A DNA stretch of 64,000 nucleotides from Paenibacillaceae bacterium (GCA_004134985.1 REGQ01000002.1:275232-339231), one strand, 5' to 3'; numbered from the stretch's first letter, positions 1 to 8,990 are shown. Made by a program: numbers and translations. The notes: generated by a model from the letters alone, not told the origin.

Positions 1-512
1 AAATCTTGACGAATCCTCTCCGACAACATCGCAAGCCACTCCTGTACAGCGCACGGGGGAAACTGTTCCGCCTCCTTTCGCCCTGCCGCATCCTGTGGTT
101 TCTGTCGTTTCTGTGCCGCATAGAGCAGCACTTCAGCGGTCACTGTCGTATAGCTGCTGGGCAGCAAATACTCCGCATAATTGTCCTGCACATCCTCATT
201 GGCCAGCCAATCCCATCCCTCCTGCACAGACATTGGCACACCTTGTTTCCCGTCAACTGCCGCACTCGTCACAACGGTCATTGTCGTTCGGATGGTCAGT
301 TTTCGATGGGGAGCATTCACTGAAAACGCATGAACCCGATTTCCGAAATAATCCTCGTAACTGTACAGCAGCGCATTAGGCTCAATGGTAATGGCGTGCT
401 GGTAGCAGGATTGCCGCTCATCGGTACAGGGACTAAGCCGAATCTCATTGACACTGTCGGTCACTGCATCCGCGTAGCAATATTCTGTGGCATGTACGAT
501 ACGCAGTTTCAT
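1..512 (-). CDS. Transglutaminase-like protein, N-terminal part (cut by window edge)
   Basis: This is the 5' part of a minus-strand gene whose remainder lies outside the window. I translated it by hand from the ATG at 510-512. The first 100 residues read like the bacterial transglutaminase N-terminal beta-sandwich (MKLRIVHATEYCYADAV, then EIRLSPCTDE, then YEDYFGNRVHAF), which precedes a Cys-His-Asp transglutaminase core in this family; the core itself is not visible here. The start overlaps the stop of the alpha-E gene in an ATGA arrangement, so translation is probably coupled. ATP-grasp, alpha-E and transglutaminase-like genes are commonly clustered and are predicted to make and process an unknown peptide-like product. 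The substrate is unknown. Confidence in the family is good; the function is inference. Confidence 0.8.
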   Translation of the reverse strand, partial: MKLRIVHATEYCYADAVTDSVNEIRLSPCTDERQSCYQHAITIEPNALLYSYEDYFGNRVHAFSVNAPHRKLTIRTTMTVVTSAAVDGKQGVPMSVQEGWDWLANEDVQDNYAEYLLPSSYTTVTAEVLLYAAQKRQKPQDAAGRKEAEQFPPCAVQEWLAMLSERIRQD

Positions 513-1489
513 GCGCTAGCCTCCCCTCGCCGAAAAAAGGTTTGGGCGAATCCATGCCCTAGCTGTTGACAGGAAGCCAGCAAATCGGTAATCAGAAACC
601 CGTCCGTGTCCAACAGCAATTCCTCCCGTTCAAGGCAGGACACTTCAGCAATCAGCTTGCTCGTTTGGCGAATGATTTTGGTATGTGCAGCTTTAAGCTG
701 CGCATCCTGGAACGCAATTCCCTGCAAATGATCGTCGAGCGCCTGAAGCGAAAAGTGGAGGGAACGCGGAAACGCGGGATGCAGCACCAGAAATTCAATA
801 ATTGCGGCTACGGACATGCCGTCCGCATAGTAGCGACGGAACGCCTGATAACCGCTGACCGATTTCAATACCGCCTGCAAATAAGGATAGGCACTCGCCC
901 CGCCTTCTTCCTCCGGAAATACACCGCTTGCCGATCGCAGAATCCGCAGTGTATTTTCCGCCCGTTCCAAATATCTTCCGCATTCAATAAAATGCCATTC
1001 ATTCTCCCGCGGCATGACCGATTGCGCGATTCCTTGAAACAATGCCGCCCATTCCTTAATGCGCTGGAAGAAGTGATGCGGGGATTCCTGAATCCAATCC
1101 TCCGGTTTTTTGTCACGCAGCCACAAGTAGAATGCATTGACAACATCCCATAGCTCACTCGGCACCTTCTCGCGCAGCGTGCGTAAATTGCCGCGCGCAT
1201 GATTGACGCAAGCCACCAATGAGTTAGGGTGGTCCCGGTCCAGCGTGACATATTTGAGCACATTAAGTTCACTGTATTGTTCATAATGCCGCTCATATGC
1301 GGGCATGCTCCCCAGCGCCTCAACAATGGCTCCCCACTTGCCAATGCCGTCTGTATCCGCGATACTGGCGCTCAGCTTGCTGTCCTCATGCTGCAAATGG
1401 TAGTGGACATCAATCAATCTGGCGTGATTTTCCGCACGCTCCATGTACCGCCCCACCCAAAAAAGAGCTTCCGCATTGCGATTCAACAT
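509..1489 (-). CDS. Alpha-E domain (DUF403) protein
   Basis: A 326-residue soluble, mostly helical protein beginning MLNRNAEALFWVGRYMERAE, the characteristic opening of alpha-E family proteins; length is normal for the family (about 310-330). No catalytic residues have been firmly assigned to the family. It follows the circularly permuted ATP-grasp gene after about 100 bp and overlaps the transglutaminase-like gene by 4 bp (ATGA), giving the usual three-gene order. The start is supported by a GGAGGGAG ribosome binding site 5 bp before the ATG. Comparative-genomic work treats these genes as a peptide-ligation/modification cassette, but no product is known. Family assignment is confident; biological role is inferred only from the neighbourhood. 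Confidence 0.9.
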   Translation of the reverse strand: MLNRNAEALFWVGRYMERAENHARLIDVHYHLQHEDSKLSASIADTDGIGKWGAIVEALGSMPAYERHYEQYSELNVLKYVTLDRDHPNSLVACVNHARGNLRTLREKVPSELWDVVNAFYLWLRDKKPEDWIQESPHHFFQRIKEWAALFQGIAQSVMPRENEWHFIECGRYLERAENTLRILRSASGVFPEEEGGASAYPYLQAVLKSVSGYQAFRRYYADGMSVAAIIEFLVLHPAFPRSLHFSLQALDDHLQGIAFQDAQLKAAHTKIIRQTSKLIAEVSCLEREELLLDTDGFLITDLLASCQQLGHGFAQTFFRRGEASA

Positions 1490-1589
1490 ACCGCTCCCTC
1501 CATCCGCACATTATTATTTTTTTCAAGCCAATGCTGTATCCTTAGAAACACAGCACACTTTCAGATCGGGAACAATGCTGCCTATAGCG

Positions 1590-3050
1590 TTAACCGCTCA
1601 ACACCCAGGTATCCTTCACTCCGCCGCCCTGGGAGGAGTTGACGACCAGCGAGCCCTCCTGCAGCGCCACCCGCGTCAGTCCTCCAGGAACAATATGCAG
1701 ATCACTGCCGCCCATTAAGGCAAACGCCCGCAGATCAACGTGGCGCGCCGCCATCTGCCCATTGTGCATCACAGGCGTTCTCGACAGCATCATTGTCGTC
1801 TGGGCAATGTAGCGGCCAGGCTCCGCCTGAATGGCTTCGGAAAATTTTGCAATTTCCGCCGATGTCGCCGAAGGGCCAATCAGCATGCCATATCCGCCTG
1901 AGAGGGATGTCTCTTTCACAACCAGCTGATCCAGATTCGCAAGCGCGAACTTGCGGTCCTCTTCACGGGAAAGAATGTAGGTGGGTACATTGCTGAGGAT
2001 CGGCTCTTCGCCCAAGTAGTAGCGGATCATATCCGGGACGTAAGCATAGACTGCCTTATCATCGGCTACCCCAGTGCCCGGCGCATTGGCAATCGCCACA
2101 TTGCCTGCGCGGTACGCATTCATTAACCCAGGTACACCTAGCACAGAGTCAGGATGAAAAGCGAGCGGGTCCAGGTAATCATCATCAATCCGGCGGTAAA
2201 TGACATCAACCTGTCGCAGCCCCCGCAAATCTCGCAAATATATTTTATGATCCTTGTATACGAGATCCTGCCCTTCGACCAGGTGAATACCCATTTGCTG
2301 GGCCAGGAAGGTATGTTCGTAATAAGCGGAATTGTATGCGCCCGGCGTCAGCAATACGATCAGCGGATCACGCTTGCCGTTAGGAGCCAATGAGCGAAGC
2401 GCGCTCAGGAACACATTCAGGCTTCGCTCAATATGGCGTACGGAGCAGGATTGATACAGATCATGAAACAATTCATTCATCAGGCTTCGACCTTTGAATA
2501 AGTAGGAAAATCCCGACGGGGAGCGCAAATTATCCTCCAGCACATAATAGCGCCCCTGCTCATCCCGAATCAGATCAATGCCGGCCGCACTCATATATAT
2601 ATTGGCGGGAACGTCAAGACCTGCCATTTCCGGGCGGAAATATTTGTTGCCTACAATCATGCGCCTGGGAATCAGACCGTCTGCCACAATCCGTTGGCGA
2701 TGATAAATATCATGGGTGAATGCGTTCAACGCCTTCATGCGCTGGCGCAATCCCCGCTCCACAAACTTCCATTCGGCCGCAGAAATGACGCGCGGAATAT
2801 AATCAAAAGGGATCGTGCGCTCCAGCGGCTCAGTCTGCTGCGGAGAATAGAGCGTAAAAGTGACGCCCTCGGCGATCATGCGCTGCTCCAGCGCATGCTG
2901 ACGAATCGCCAGCTCCGCTGGCCGCAGTTTGGAGAAAAATTGGTAAACCGCCTCATAATGCGGCCGGATGCTCAGATCTTTCTCAAACATCTCATCAAAA
3001 AAAGACTGCGCATCATAATGCGATGATTGCGACTGTCTCAATGTTGACAT
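1590..3050 (-). CDS. Circularly permuted ATP-grasp type 2 protein (DUF404/DUF407)
   Basis: Predicted amide-bond-forming ligase of the circularly permuted ATP-grasp class. The sequence contains family signatures: PFDYIPRVISAAEW, GLDVPANIYMSAAGIDLIRD, YYVLEDNLRSPSGFSYL and KETSLSGGYGMLIGP. The open frame extends 17 codons upstream, but I place the start at the ATG at 3048-3050 because an AAGGGGGG ribosome binding site sits 7 bp before it and the upstream codons overlap promoter-like AT-rich DNA; this gives 486 residues. It is the first gene of an operon with the alpha-E and transglutaminase-like genes. ATP-grasp ligases activate a carboxylate as acyl phosphate; which substrate this one uses cannot be told from sequence. 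Confidence 0.88.
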   Translation of the reverse strand: MSTLRQSQSSHYDAQSFFDEMFEKDLSIRPHYEAVYQFFSKLRPAELAIRQHALEQRMIAEGVTFTLYSPQQTEPLERTIPFDYIPRVISAAEWKFVERGLRQRMKALNAFTHDIYHRQRIVADGLIPRRMIVGNKYFRPEMAGLDVPANIYMSAAGIDLIRDEQGRYYVLEDNLRSPSGFSYLFKGRSLMNELFHDLYQSCSVRHIERSLNVFLSALRSLAPNGKRDPLIVLLTPGAYNSAYYEHTFLAQQMGIHLVEGQDLVYKDHKIYLRDLRGLRQVDVIYRRIDDDYLDPLAFHPDSVLGVPGLMNAYRAGNVAIANAPGTGVADDKAVYAYVPDMIRYYLGEEPILSNVPTYILSREEDRKFALANLDQLVVKETSLSGGYGMLIGPSATSAEIAKFSEAIQAEPGRYIAQTTMMLSRTPVMHNGQMAARHVDLRAFALMGGSDLHIVPGGLTRVALQEGSLVVNSSQGGGVKDTWVLSG

Positions 3051-3113
3051 CCAACCGCCCCCCTTAGGCTTTAATGTAATGTTTAATAACATTAAATTCA
3101 ATATTATAAGTTA

Positions 3114-3143
3114 ATAATACTAAATTCAAGAATTTAATGTCAA
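3114..3143 (-). promoter_or_regulatory. Putative sigma-A promoter of the ATP-grasp operon
   Basis: On the minus strand TTGACA (3138-3143) is followed after 18 bp by TATTAT (3114-3119). The promoter sits in an extremely AT-rich stretch (about 3070-3150) that also contains AATGTT-TAAT-AACATT as an inverted repeat at the start-proximal side, a possible regulator site. Confidence 0.55.
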
Positions 3144-3163
3144 CTTATTTTACATAAAAGGAC

Positions 3164-3193
3164 AAAAAAACATCTCCTTGTTGCTTGGAGATA
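3164..3193 (-). terminator. Rho-independent terminator after the globin-sensor gene
   Basis: Read on the minus strand, ATCTCC and GGAGAT form a short stem around AAGCAACAA, followed by a run of seven T (3164-3170). It lies about 30 bp beyond the stop codon at 3225. Confidence 0.75.
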
Positions 3194-3224
3194 TTTTATC
3201 GAATTACCTATTTAATTGAGCGGA

Positions 3225-4226
3225 TTAGTGGCTTAATTGCTCCAAATCCTTTGTTACGCGATCAATCATTTGAACGAATGCTGACAGCTCCTTGGAACGG
3301 GCAGCTTGCTCACGCGCCTGTACCGTCGTTTGCTTTGATTCTCCCCGGACGTCAGCAATTTTGCTGCTGATCATCTCCAGCTTGTCCTGAATATTCTCCA
3401 GCGCTGACCGTGAGGACGAGGCAAGCTTGCGAACTTCATTGGCGACAACTTCAAACCCTCTGCCCTGCTCGCCTGCCCGAGCCGCCTCAATCGCTGCATT
3501 AAGTCCCAGCAAATGCGTCTGATCCGAAATGCCGCGAATCACCACTCCGACACCGGCGATTTGTTCCACTTCATCGGTAAGCTCTGTCAACAGATGATGG
3601 GATTTGTCTTGCGACTCGGCAGTCGTGATCGCTGTCTCCGCGATTGTTTTGGCGCTCTCATTAAGCTGTACAATCATATTCGCCAACTCTTGCACCGCAT
3701 TCGTTACGGTTGTCAGCAGATTCTGACGGCTGTCTGCAAATTCCTGCAGCTTCCGCTGTTCTCCCTGTTCATAAGCCTCCAGCACCAGCTGTGCGTCAAA
3801 ATTGAACATCCTGGTAAGCGACAACAATACCTCGTGCCACTTCTCCGGCAGCACGCGACGAAAGACCTGGGCAGCCAGATCCGTATAAATCATATATGTA
3901 CCCAAATACCAGTCCGTTGAGAGTCCGATATTCGAATGTACCGCGCCGATTCGAATGCGATTTTCGACATATTTCTCATCGATCAGTCCATCGGTCAATG
4001 AAAGCCAGTACACTTTCTGCACCGCTTTCAACCGTTCAATGGTACTGAAGCGCTCAATAATGCTTGCGAGTTCAGGCTCCTGCTCCATTCTGTTGTAAAA
4101 TCGCTCAACAACCTCTTCCACGACCCGTTCAAATGCAGAACGATTTTCCTTCAGCAATTGCAAGTCCGCTTCCGTAACTCCCATATAGTTGAGTTGCTTT
4201 CTGCGTGCAGCGGAAACATTAATCAT
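3225..4226 (-). CDS. Globin-coupled methyl-accepting chemotaxis-type sensor (HemAT-like)
   Basis: Probable heme-based oxygen sensor. Residues about 1-170 match the protoglobin/globin-sensor domain, with a candidate proximal heme ligand His97 in [16 protein letters not shown]. Residues about 180-333 are a soluble MCP signalling domain; the CheA/CheW-contacting hairpin tip is clear in [20 protein letters not shown] followed by [17 protein letters not shown]. There are no membrane segments, so it acts in the cytoplasm. At 333 residues it is roughly 100 shorter than B. subtilis HemAT, with little helix after the tip. It is a single-gene unit with its own promoter and terminator. Aerotaxis is the known role of the family; with so short a signalling arm a non-chemotactic role is possible. 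Confidence 0.85.
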   Translation of the reverse strand: MINVSAARRKQLNYMGVTEADLQLLKENRSAFERVVEEVVERFYNRMEQEPELASIIERFSTIERLKAVQKVYWLSLTDGLIDEKYVENRIRIGAVHSNIGLSTDWYLGTYMIYTDLAAQVFRRVLPEKWHEVLLSLTRMFNFDAQLVLEAYEQGEQRKLQEFADSRQNLLTTVTNAVQELANMIVQLNESAKTIAETAITTAESQDKSHHLLTELTDEVEQIAGVGVVIRGISDQTHLLGLNAAIEAARAGEQGRGFEVVANEVRKLASSSRSALENIQDKLEMISSKIADVRGESKQTTVQAREQAARSKELSAFVQMIDRVTKDLEQLSH

Positions 4227-4287
4227 TACCTAATCCCCTCTCAGTTGTCAAAAGTTAAAGCTCCGCGAACGACCGCTGCTCTCCCTC

Positions 4288-4315
4288 ATTATAATATAGC
4301 TGCGGGGACATACAA
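4288..4315 (-). promoter_or_regulatory. Putative sigma-A promoter of the globin-sensor gene
   Basis: Minus strand TTGTAT (4310-4315), 16 bp spacer, TATAAT (4288-4293), about 60 bp upstream of the start codon at 4226. Confidence 0.5.
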
Positions 4316-4401
4316 TCCTTTTTTTCCAATTGCTATACAAATTCTATACATACCTCAACTTAACGAGGGCTTGTCCACAATATCCGGTTGGCATTTACCA
4401 T

Positions 4402-4436
4402 GCCCGGGCCGCTGCCTTGGCAGCCGCGACCCGGCA
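4402..4436 (-). terminator. Strong GC hairpin after prkA (terminator-like)
   Basis: A GC-rich imperfect hairpin (arms GCCGGGTCGCGGCTGCC and GGCAGCGGCCCGGGC, loop AA on the minus strand) starts 14 bp beyond the prkA stop. There is no T-run after it, so it may protect the 3' end rather than terminate. Confidence 0.4.
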
Positions 4437-4449
4437 ATTCTCGGACCGT

Positions 4450-6345
4450 TTACCGGTTCAGCAAACTTCCGACATAACGCAGCAATTCATTGGAGCATAC
4501 CGGGCAGTAAGCATGTTCATCCAACAGACGCTTTGTCACTTCGTTGATTCGCTTCAATTGACTTTCATCCGGCGTTTTAGTCGAGGTCGTAATTTTGACA
4601 ACATCCTTCAAATCGGTGAACAGCTTCTTCTCGATCGCTTCGCGCAAGCGGTCATGGCTCGTATGGTTAAACTTCTTCCCTTTTCTCGAATACGAGGAGA
4701 TGCGGATCAGTATTTCCTCACGGAAAGCTTTCTTCGCATTTTCCGAAATGCCGATCTGCTCCTCGATCGACCGCATCAGCCGTTCGTCAGGCTCCAGTTC
4801 CTCCCCGGTCAACGGATCTTTAATTTTGGCCCAGTTGCAGTAAGCTTCGATATTGTCCAAATAATTTTCGAACAGTGTGCGAGCTGATTCTTCATAGGAG
4901 TAGACGAAAGCTTTTTGAATTTCTTTTTTCGCCAAGTCGTCATATTCTTTTCTCGCCACCGAGATGAAGTTCAAGTACCGTTCCCGCTCCTCCTTCGTTA
5001 TCGATGGATGCTGGTCGAGTCCTTCCTTCAGAGCCCGCAGCACATCGAGCGCATTGATGCATTGCAGATCCTGCTTGATGAGCGCGCTCGAAATCCGGTT
5101 AATGACATAACGGGGATCTACTCCGGACATGCCTTCCTCAAGATATTCGTTTTGCATCTCCTTCAGATCGGCTTCCTTGTAGCCTTCCACTTCCTCGCCG
5201 TCGTACATGCGCATTTTCTTCACCAGATCCATGCCCTGCTTCTTCGTCTCTTTCAACCGCGTCAAAATCGAGAAAATTGCCGCCGCCCGCAAAGCATGCG
5301 GAGCAATATGGATATGTCTCATATCGCTTTGGGCGATCAGCTTGCTGTAAATCTTCTCTTCCTCCGACACCTTCAGGTTGTAAGGGACATGCATAACGAT
5401 CATCCGCGATTGCAGTGCCTCATTCTTTTTGTTGGCAATAAAAGATTTGTACTCTGTTTCGTTTGTATGGGCGAGTATCATCTCATCTGCGGAAATAAGC
5501 GCGAACCGACCCGCTTTGAAATTGCCTTCCTGGGTCAGCGAGAGCAGGTTCCACAGAAATTTCTCATCGCATTTAAGCATCTCCTGAAATTCCATCAATC
5601 CGCGGTTCGCTTTGTTAAGCTCCCCGTCAAATCGGTAGGCGCGCGGGTCAGATTCTGAGCCAAATTCAGTAATGGTGGAGAAATCGATGCTCCCTGTCAA
5701 ATCGGCGATATCCTGCGACTTCGGATCGGATGGACTGAATGTACCGATTCCTACCCGGTTCTCTTCCGAAATCAACACCCGTTCGACAAGCACCTCTTCA
5801 ATATTGCCCCCGTATTCGGTTTTAAGGCGCATTTGGCACGAAGGGCATAAGTTCCCTTCAATGCGGACGTTCAGCAGCTTCTCTACTTCCGGACGCAGCT
5901 CAAAAGGGATCAAATGAAGCGGCTCCTCATGCATGGGGCATCCCTGAATTGCGTAGACCGCCCCTTCCTCTGTACGGGAAAACTGTTCCAGCCCTTTTTT
6001 CAACAAAGTGACCAGCGTGGACTTCCCTCCGCTGACAGGCCCCATCAGCAGCAAAATCCGTTTGCGCACATCCAGCCGCCGTGCTGAGGAATGGAAATAT
6101 TCCTCCACCAGCTTCTCAATGGCACGGTCTAGCCCGAAGATCTCCTGTTCGAAAAATTTATATCGCTTCAATCCTCCAGTCTCTTCAACCCCATAAGATT
6201 TAATCATCTCGTAAACCCTGGCATGGGCTGTCATCGCCGGTGCCGGATTTTCCTTTAACAGCGCAACGTAATCTTTGAAGGTCCCTGACCAAGCCAGCCG
6301 ATCGTTCTCCGCCCGATACTCCGAAATGCGTCTGAAAATATCCAT
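4450..6345 (-). CDS. prkA: PrkA family AAA+ serine protein kinase / protease-like protein
   Basis: 631 residues from the ATG at 6343-6345, the same length as B. subtilis PrkA. I prefer this start (MDIFRRISEYRAENDRLAW) to one 14 codons upstream because it has a GGGAGGAGG ribosome binding site 5-7 bp away and matches the known family N-terminus. The AAA+ part has a Walker A GPVSGGKST (about residues 105-113); a CPSC pair with an upstream Cys may bind metal. The C-terminal third is the PrkA C-terminal domain. In Bacillus the protein is made in the mother cell and affects sporulation gene expression; both kinase and Lon-like protease activities have been proposed. The usual partners yhbH and spoVR are not adjacent here. 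Confidence 0.95.
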   Translation of the reverse strand: MDIFRRISEYRAENDRLAWSGTFKDYVALLKENPAPAMTAHARVYEMIKSYGVEETGGLKRYKFFEQEIFGLDRAIEKLVEEYFHSSARRLDVRKRILLLMGPVSGGKSTLVTLLKKGLEQFSRTEEGAVYAIQGCPMHEEPLHLIPFELRPEVEKLLNVRIEGNLCPSCQMRLKTEYGGNIEEVLVERVLISEENRVGIGTFSPSDPKSQDIADLTGSIDFSTITEFGSESDPRAYRFDGELNKANRGLMEFQEMLKCDEKFLWNLLSLTQEGNFKAGRFALISADEMILAHTNETEYKSFIANKKNEALQSRMIVMHVPYNLKVSEEEKIYSKLIAQSDMRHIHIAPHALRAAAIFSILTRLKETKKQGMDLVKKMRMYDGEEVEGYKEADLKEMQNEYLEEGMSGVDPRYVINRISSALIKQDLQCINALDVLRALKEGLDQHPSITKEERERYLNFISVARKEYDDLAKKEIQKAFVYSYEESARTLFENYLDNIEAYCNWAKIKDPLTGEELEPDERLMRSIEEQIGISENAKKAFREEILIRISSYSRKGKKFNHTSHDRLREAIEKKLFTDLKDVVKITTSTKTPDESQLKRINEVTKRLLDEHAYCPVCSNELLRYVGSLLNR

Positions 6346-6562
6346 GCCGTGCCTCCTCCCATCCTCTTCCATGATGCTCTGACTCACTCTCGCCTTTTGC
6401 CTTCACCCATATCTGGCATCCGCCTGTTACACTAATTTTTTTGGAGTATTACATACCTATGCTTATTCGAGAGGGAAATTGCCCCATTTTTTTTATGGAA
6501 AAATTGGTATAATCGCTATGCTATAATAAATGACAAGCGGGAAGGAGAAAGGAGCGACAAAA

Positions 6563-7336
6563 TTGGCCGTTCATCACGAAGCAGAACTATATGCACCCGT
6601 TAAAGCCTATTTCGAAAAACAGGGATATGAAGTCAAAGGGGAAGTCTTGCATTGCGATCTCGTCGCCATGAAACCGGGGGAAGAAGATACGCTTATTGTG
6701 GAAATGAAGAAGACGTTCAACCTCGCACTGCTGCTGCAAGGCCTCCAGCGTCTTCGAATTAGCGACCGTGTCGTGCTGGCCGTAGAGCGCAACCGCAAAA
6801 AGAGCGGCGCACATAACCAGCGTTTCGGGGAATTGACCGAGCTATGCCGCATGCTGGGATTAGGTTTAATGACGATTACATTCTATAAAACGAAGGCGCC
6901 GCTCATTGACGTGCTATGCGAGCCGGGAGAGCAGCCGCGGGCATCAAGGCGGCGCAAGCAGGAGGGCCGCCTCCTCAACGAATTTCGCGAGCGCAGCGGC
7001 GACTACAACGTAGGGGGCAGCACCGGGCGCAAGCTGGTGACCGCTTACCGCGAGAAGGCGCTGCGCTGCGCCTGGGCACTGCAGGAATATGGCCCGCAGG
7101 CACCGCCTCGGCTCGTCGCGGAAATTACGGGCAACCGCCGCGCCCCTGATATGCTGCGCAATGATTACTACGGCTGGTTCGAGCGCGTGGCGCGCGGCAG
7201 CTATCGGCTGCGGCAATCCGGTGTGGATGCGCTGGAACAGCACCGGGATATCGTTAACGTGTGGCTGGCTACTGCCGGAATTCCGCCAAGAAATACAGCC
7301 GAAAGCAGTGCGCAAAGCAAGGCTAGCACCGATTAA
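6563..7336 (+). CDS. DUF2161 family PD-(D/E)XK nuclease-fold protein
   Basis: A predicted phosphodiesterase of the DUF2161 family. The nuclease-like core is at the N-terminus: CDLVAM, then LIVEMKKTFN, fitting a PD-(D/E)XK pattern with Asp and Glu-X-Lys, followed by a QGLQRL helix. The C-terminal half looks winged-helix-like (LRCAWALQEYGPQAPPRLVA). The longest open frame starts at an ATG at 6530, but the GGAG at 6551-6554 lies inside it and is spaced 8 bp before a TTG at 6563, so I choose TTG, giving 257 residues. A TATAAT at 6508-6513 supports a promoter just upstream. The gene converges with the aminotransferase-like gene. Biological function is unknown. Confidence 0.8.
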   Translation: MAVHHEAELYAPVKAYFEKQGYEVKGEVLHCDLVAMKPGEEDTLIVEMKKTFNLALLLQGLQRLRISDRVVLAVERNRKKSGAHNQRFGELTELCRMLGLGLMTITFYKTKAPLIDVLCEPGEQPRASRRRKQEGRLLNEFRERSGDYNVGGSTGRKLVTAYREKALRCAWALQEYGPQAPPRLVAEITGNRRAPDMLRNDYYGWFERVARGSYRLRQSGVDALEQHRDIVNVWLATAGIPPRNTAESSAQSKASTD

Positions 7337-7408
7337 CAGCAATGAATACAGCGACGGCTTCGCACTTGATTGCCGGCTTGCAGCCGGCGCTTGCCGTTTA
7401 GTCCATGC

Positions 7409-8539
7409 CTAGCAGCGCGCCAGAAACTCGCGTACCGCTGATGCGAATCTGCTAACGCCGACAGCAGTCTCCACGTCATCCCAAATGCCTGCATTTAACC
7501 GTACTGTGTTGCGCTGTTGCGCCCCCGCGAAGAAACGAGCCCCAGACGTAATGGCAACCCCTTGCCGCATCGCGGCTTTGAGCAACGCCTCTCCATCAAG
7601 GCCTTCCGGCAGCTTCAGCCATAGCGAGGCGCCGCCCTGCGGCGTATGCCAGCTCAAGCCATCCAGCGCCTCCAGACGCAGCAGCCGTTCCAGCTCGCGC
7701 ATGCGCAAGTCGGAGCCCTCGGCTACCCGGTCGATAACAGCATCCAAATTGGTATTCTCCAGTATAGAATCCAATATTAACTGTTCAAGCTCGTCTGGCC
7801 AGGCATCGACCACCCGCTTCGTTTGTGCAAGCATGCGGATGATCGCCTCCGGCCCAGTGATCCAGCCCGTCTTTAACGCAGGCGCTGCAGTCCTGGTCAA
7901 AGCCCCTATGCTGACGACCCACTCACTATCTGTCTTGGCTGCGGGGGAATACCACTCCCCCGGTACTCGACGGCGTTGATATTTCAGACCTTCCCGTGAA
8001 TCATCCTCAATCATAAGAACACCGCTGCGGGAACATAGATCCACCGCTTCATTCCGCCGCGCCAGACTCCAGATCCGCCCTGCAGGGGCACCAAGTGCAG
8101 GAGCTATATAAATAAACTTCGGATGAAACTGCCTGATGTGCCGGTCAAGCTCATCAGCAATCATCCCATGTTCGTCACAGTCAACAGCGATGACCCGCAA
8201 GCCAAGCAAATTAAATAAGGACAGAGCCATTGCACAGGCCGGATTTTCAACAAGCACCACATCGCCCGGAACCGTCACCGTACGTCCTAACAGATCGATG
8301 GCTCGCAGCGGGCAGCTCGCGATCATCATTTGCCGAGGATCCGTTTGCTGCCCTCTCGCACCTAATCTGGCACACAGTTTGATTCGCAGCGGCATAAATC
8401 CTTCTGCACAATCGGATTTATTCCTCAGCAGCTCGTCACTGCTGCCGATCAGCACATGGGCGGCAGCTTCACGAACCGTCTCTAAAGGAAGCAAATCATC
8501 GGATGGAAACTCCTCCGCAAATGAAATCAGTTCCTGCAC
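7409..8539 (-). CDS. Aminotransferase class I/II-fold protein lacking the PLP lysine
   Basis: A 376-residue fold-type I protein most like the aminotransferase domain of MocR regulators but without the N-terminal winged helix. The usual block ending S-K-T-x-x-P-x-L-R-x-G reads IGALTRTAAPALKTGWITG, so the Schiff-base lysine is Arg216 and the phosphate-binding Arg is Lys223. The pyridine-contacting acidic pair is kept (IEDD, residues 177-180), but the Tyr that normally follows is Ser181, and the Asn/His-containing TPSHQ-type motif is APALGAPAG. The protein is therefore unlikely to be an active transaminase. Start is a GTG with GGGAGG 9 bp upstream. The reading frame is intact, which argues for a retained non-catalytic (regulatory or binding) role, an inference. 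Confidence 0.75.
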   Translation of the reverse strand: MQELISFAEEFPSDDLLPLETVREAAAHVLIGSSDELLRNKSDCAEGFMPLRIKLCARLGARGQQTDPRQMMIASCPLRAIDLLGRTVTVPGDVVLVENPACAMALSLFNLLGLRVIAVDCDEHGMIADELDRHIRQFHPKFIYIAPALGAPAGRIWSLARRNEAVDLCSRSGVLMIEDDSREGLKYQRRRVPGEWYSPAAKTDSEWVVSIGALTRTAAPALKTGWITGPEAIIRMLAQTKRVVDAWPDELEQLILDSILENTNLDAVIDRVAEGSDLRMRELERLLRLEALDGLSWHTPQGGASLWLKLPEGLDGEALLKAAMRQGVAITSGARFFAGAQQRNTVRLNAGIWDDVETAVGVSRFASAVREFLARC

Positions 8540-8738
8540 AGCGTGATACCTCCCTATCTTTTAGGTTATAATACGCCTTGTATGTACGTCCCGTAACCTG
8601 ACTGCCTCTTTTTTTTCATCCTTGATCGCATTGAGTCATTTGACACATGCGTTCTGTAACAATCTGTTCACATGAAAATGCGTTTTCTTTTTTGCTGGTA
8701 TTGGGTATAATGAAGGAAGCTAACTGGAGGTGTTCCAA

Positions 8739-8843
8739 GTGGAATTAACAATGAACTTTCTAATCACGATGGTCGTCATTGCTTTATTTGTCATTTCCAT
8801 TTTGACGTCATCTTATAATGACGACAAGACGAAAGGCCTGTAA
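8739..8843 (+). CDS. Small single-pass membrane protein (34 aa)
   Basis: A short gene from GTG to TAA. The TGGAGGTG ribosome binding site is 6 bp before the GTG, and TATAAT lies at 8706-8711, about 30 bp upstream. The product begins MELTMNFLITMVVIALFVIS and ends with a charged tail DDKTKGL, i.e. one hydrophobic helix of about 17-18 residues plus a short hydrophilic tail. A clear terminator follows at 8925-8956, making a complete monocistronic unit. No family is recognised; a small membrane-regulatory peptide is plausible but unproven. Confidence 0.65.
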   Translation: MELTMNFLITMVVIALFVISILTSSYNDDKTKGL

Positions 8844-8924
8844 CGAACGGACAACCTGTTGCCGCTCTCGATCCGGGAACGGCAGAAGGGCTTGCTGGAC
8901 ACTGCCTTTGATATTCAACAAATA

Positions 8925-8956
8925 GACCCTCCTGCACTCAGCTGGAGGGTCTTATT
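8925..8956 (+). terminator. Rho-independent terminator
   Basis: Stem GACCCTCC (8925-8932) with GGAGGGTC (8944-8951) followed by TTATTCT. It can serve the small plus-strand gene, and the minus-strand abrB-like gene converges on it. Confidence 0.7.
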
Positions 8957-8990
8957 CTATAGTAATGCTCGGTTGGCTTTTTGTTGTCTC

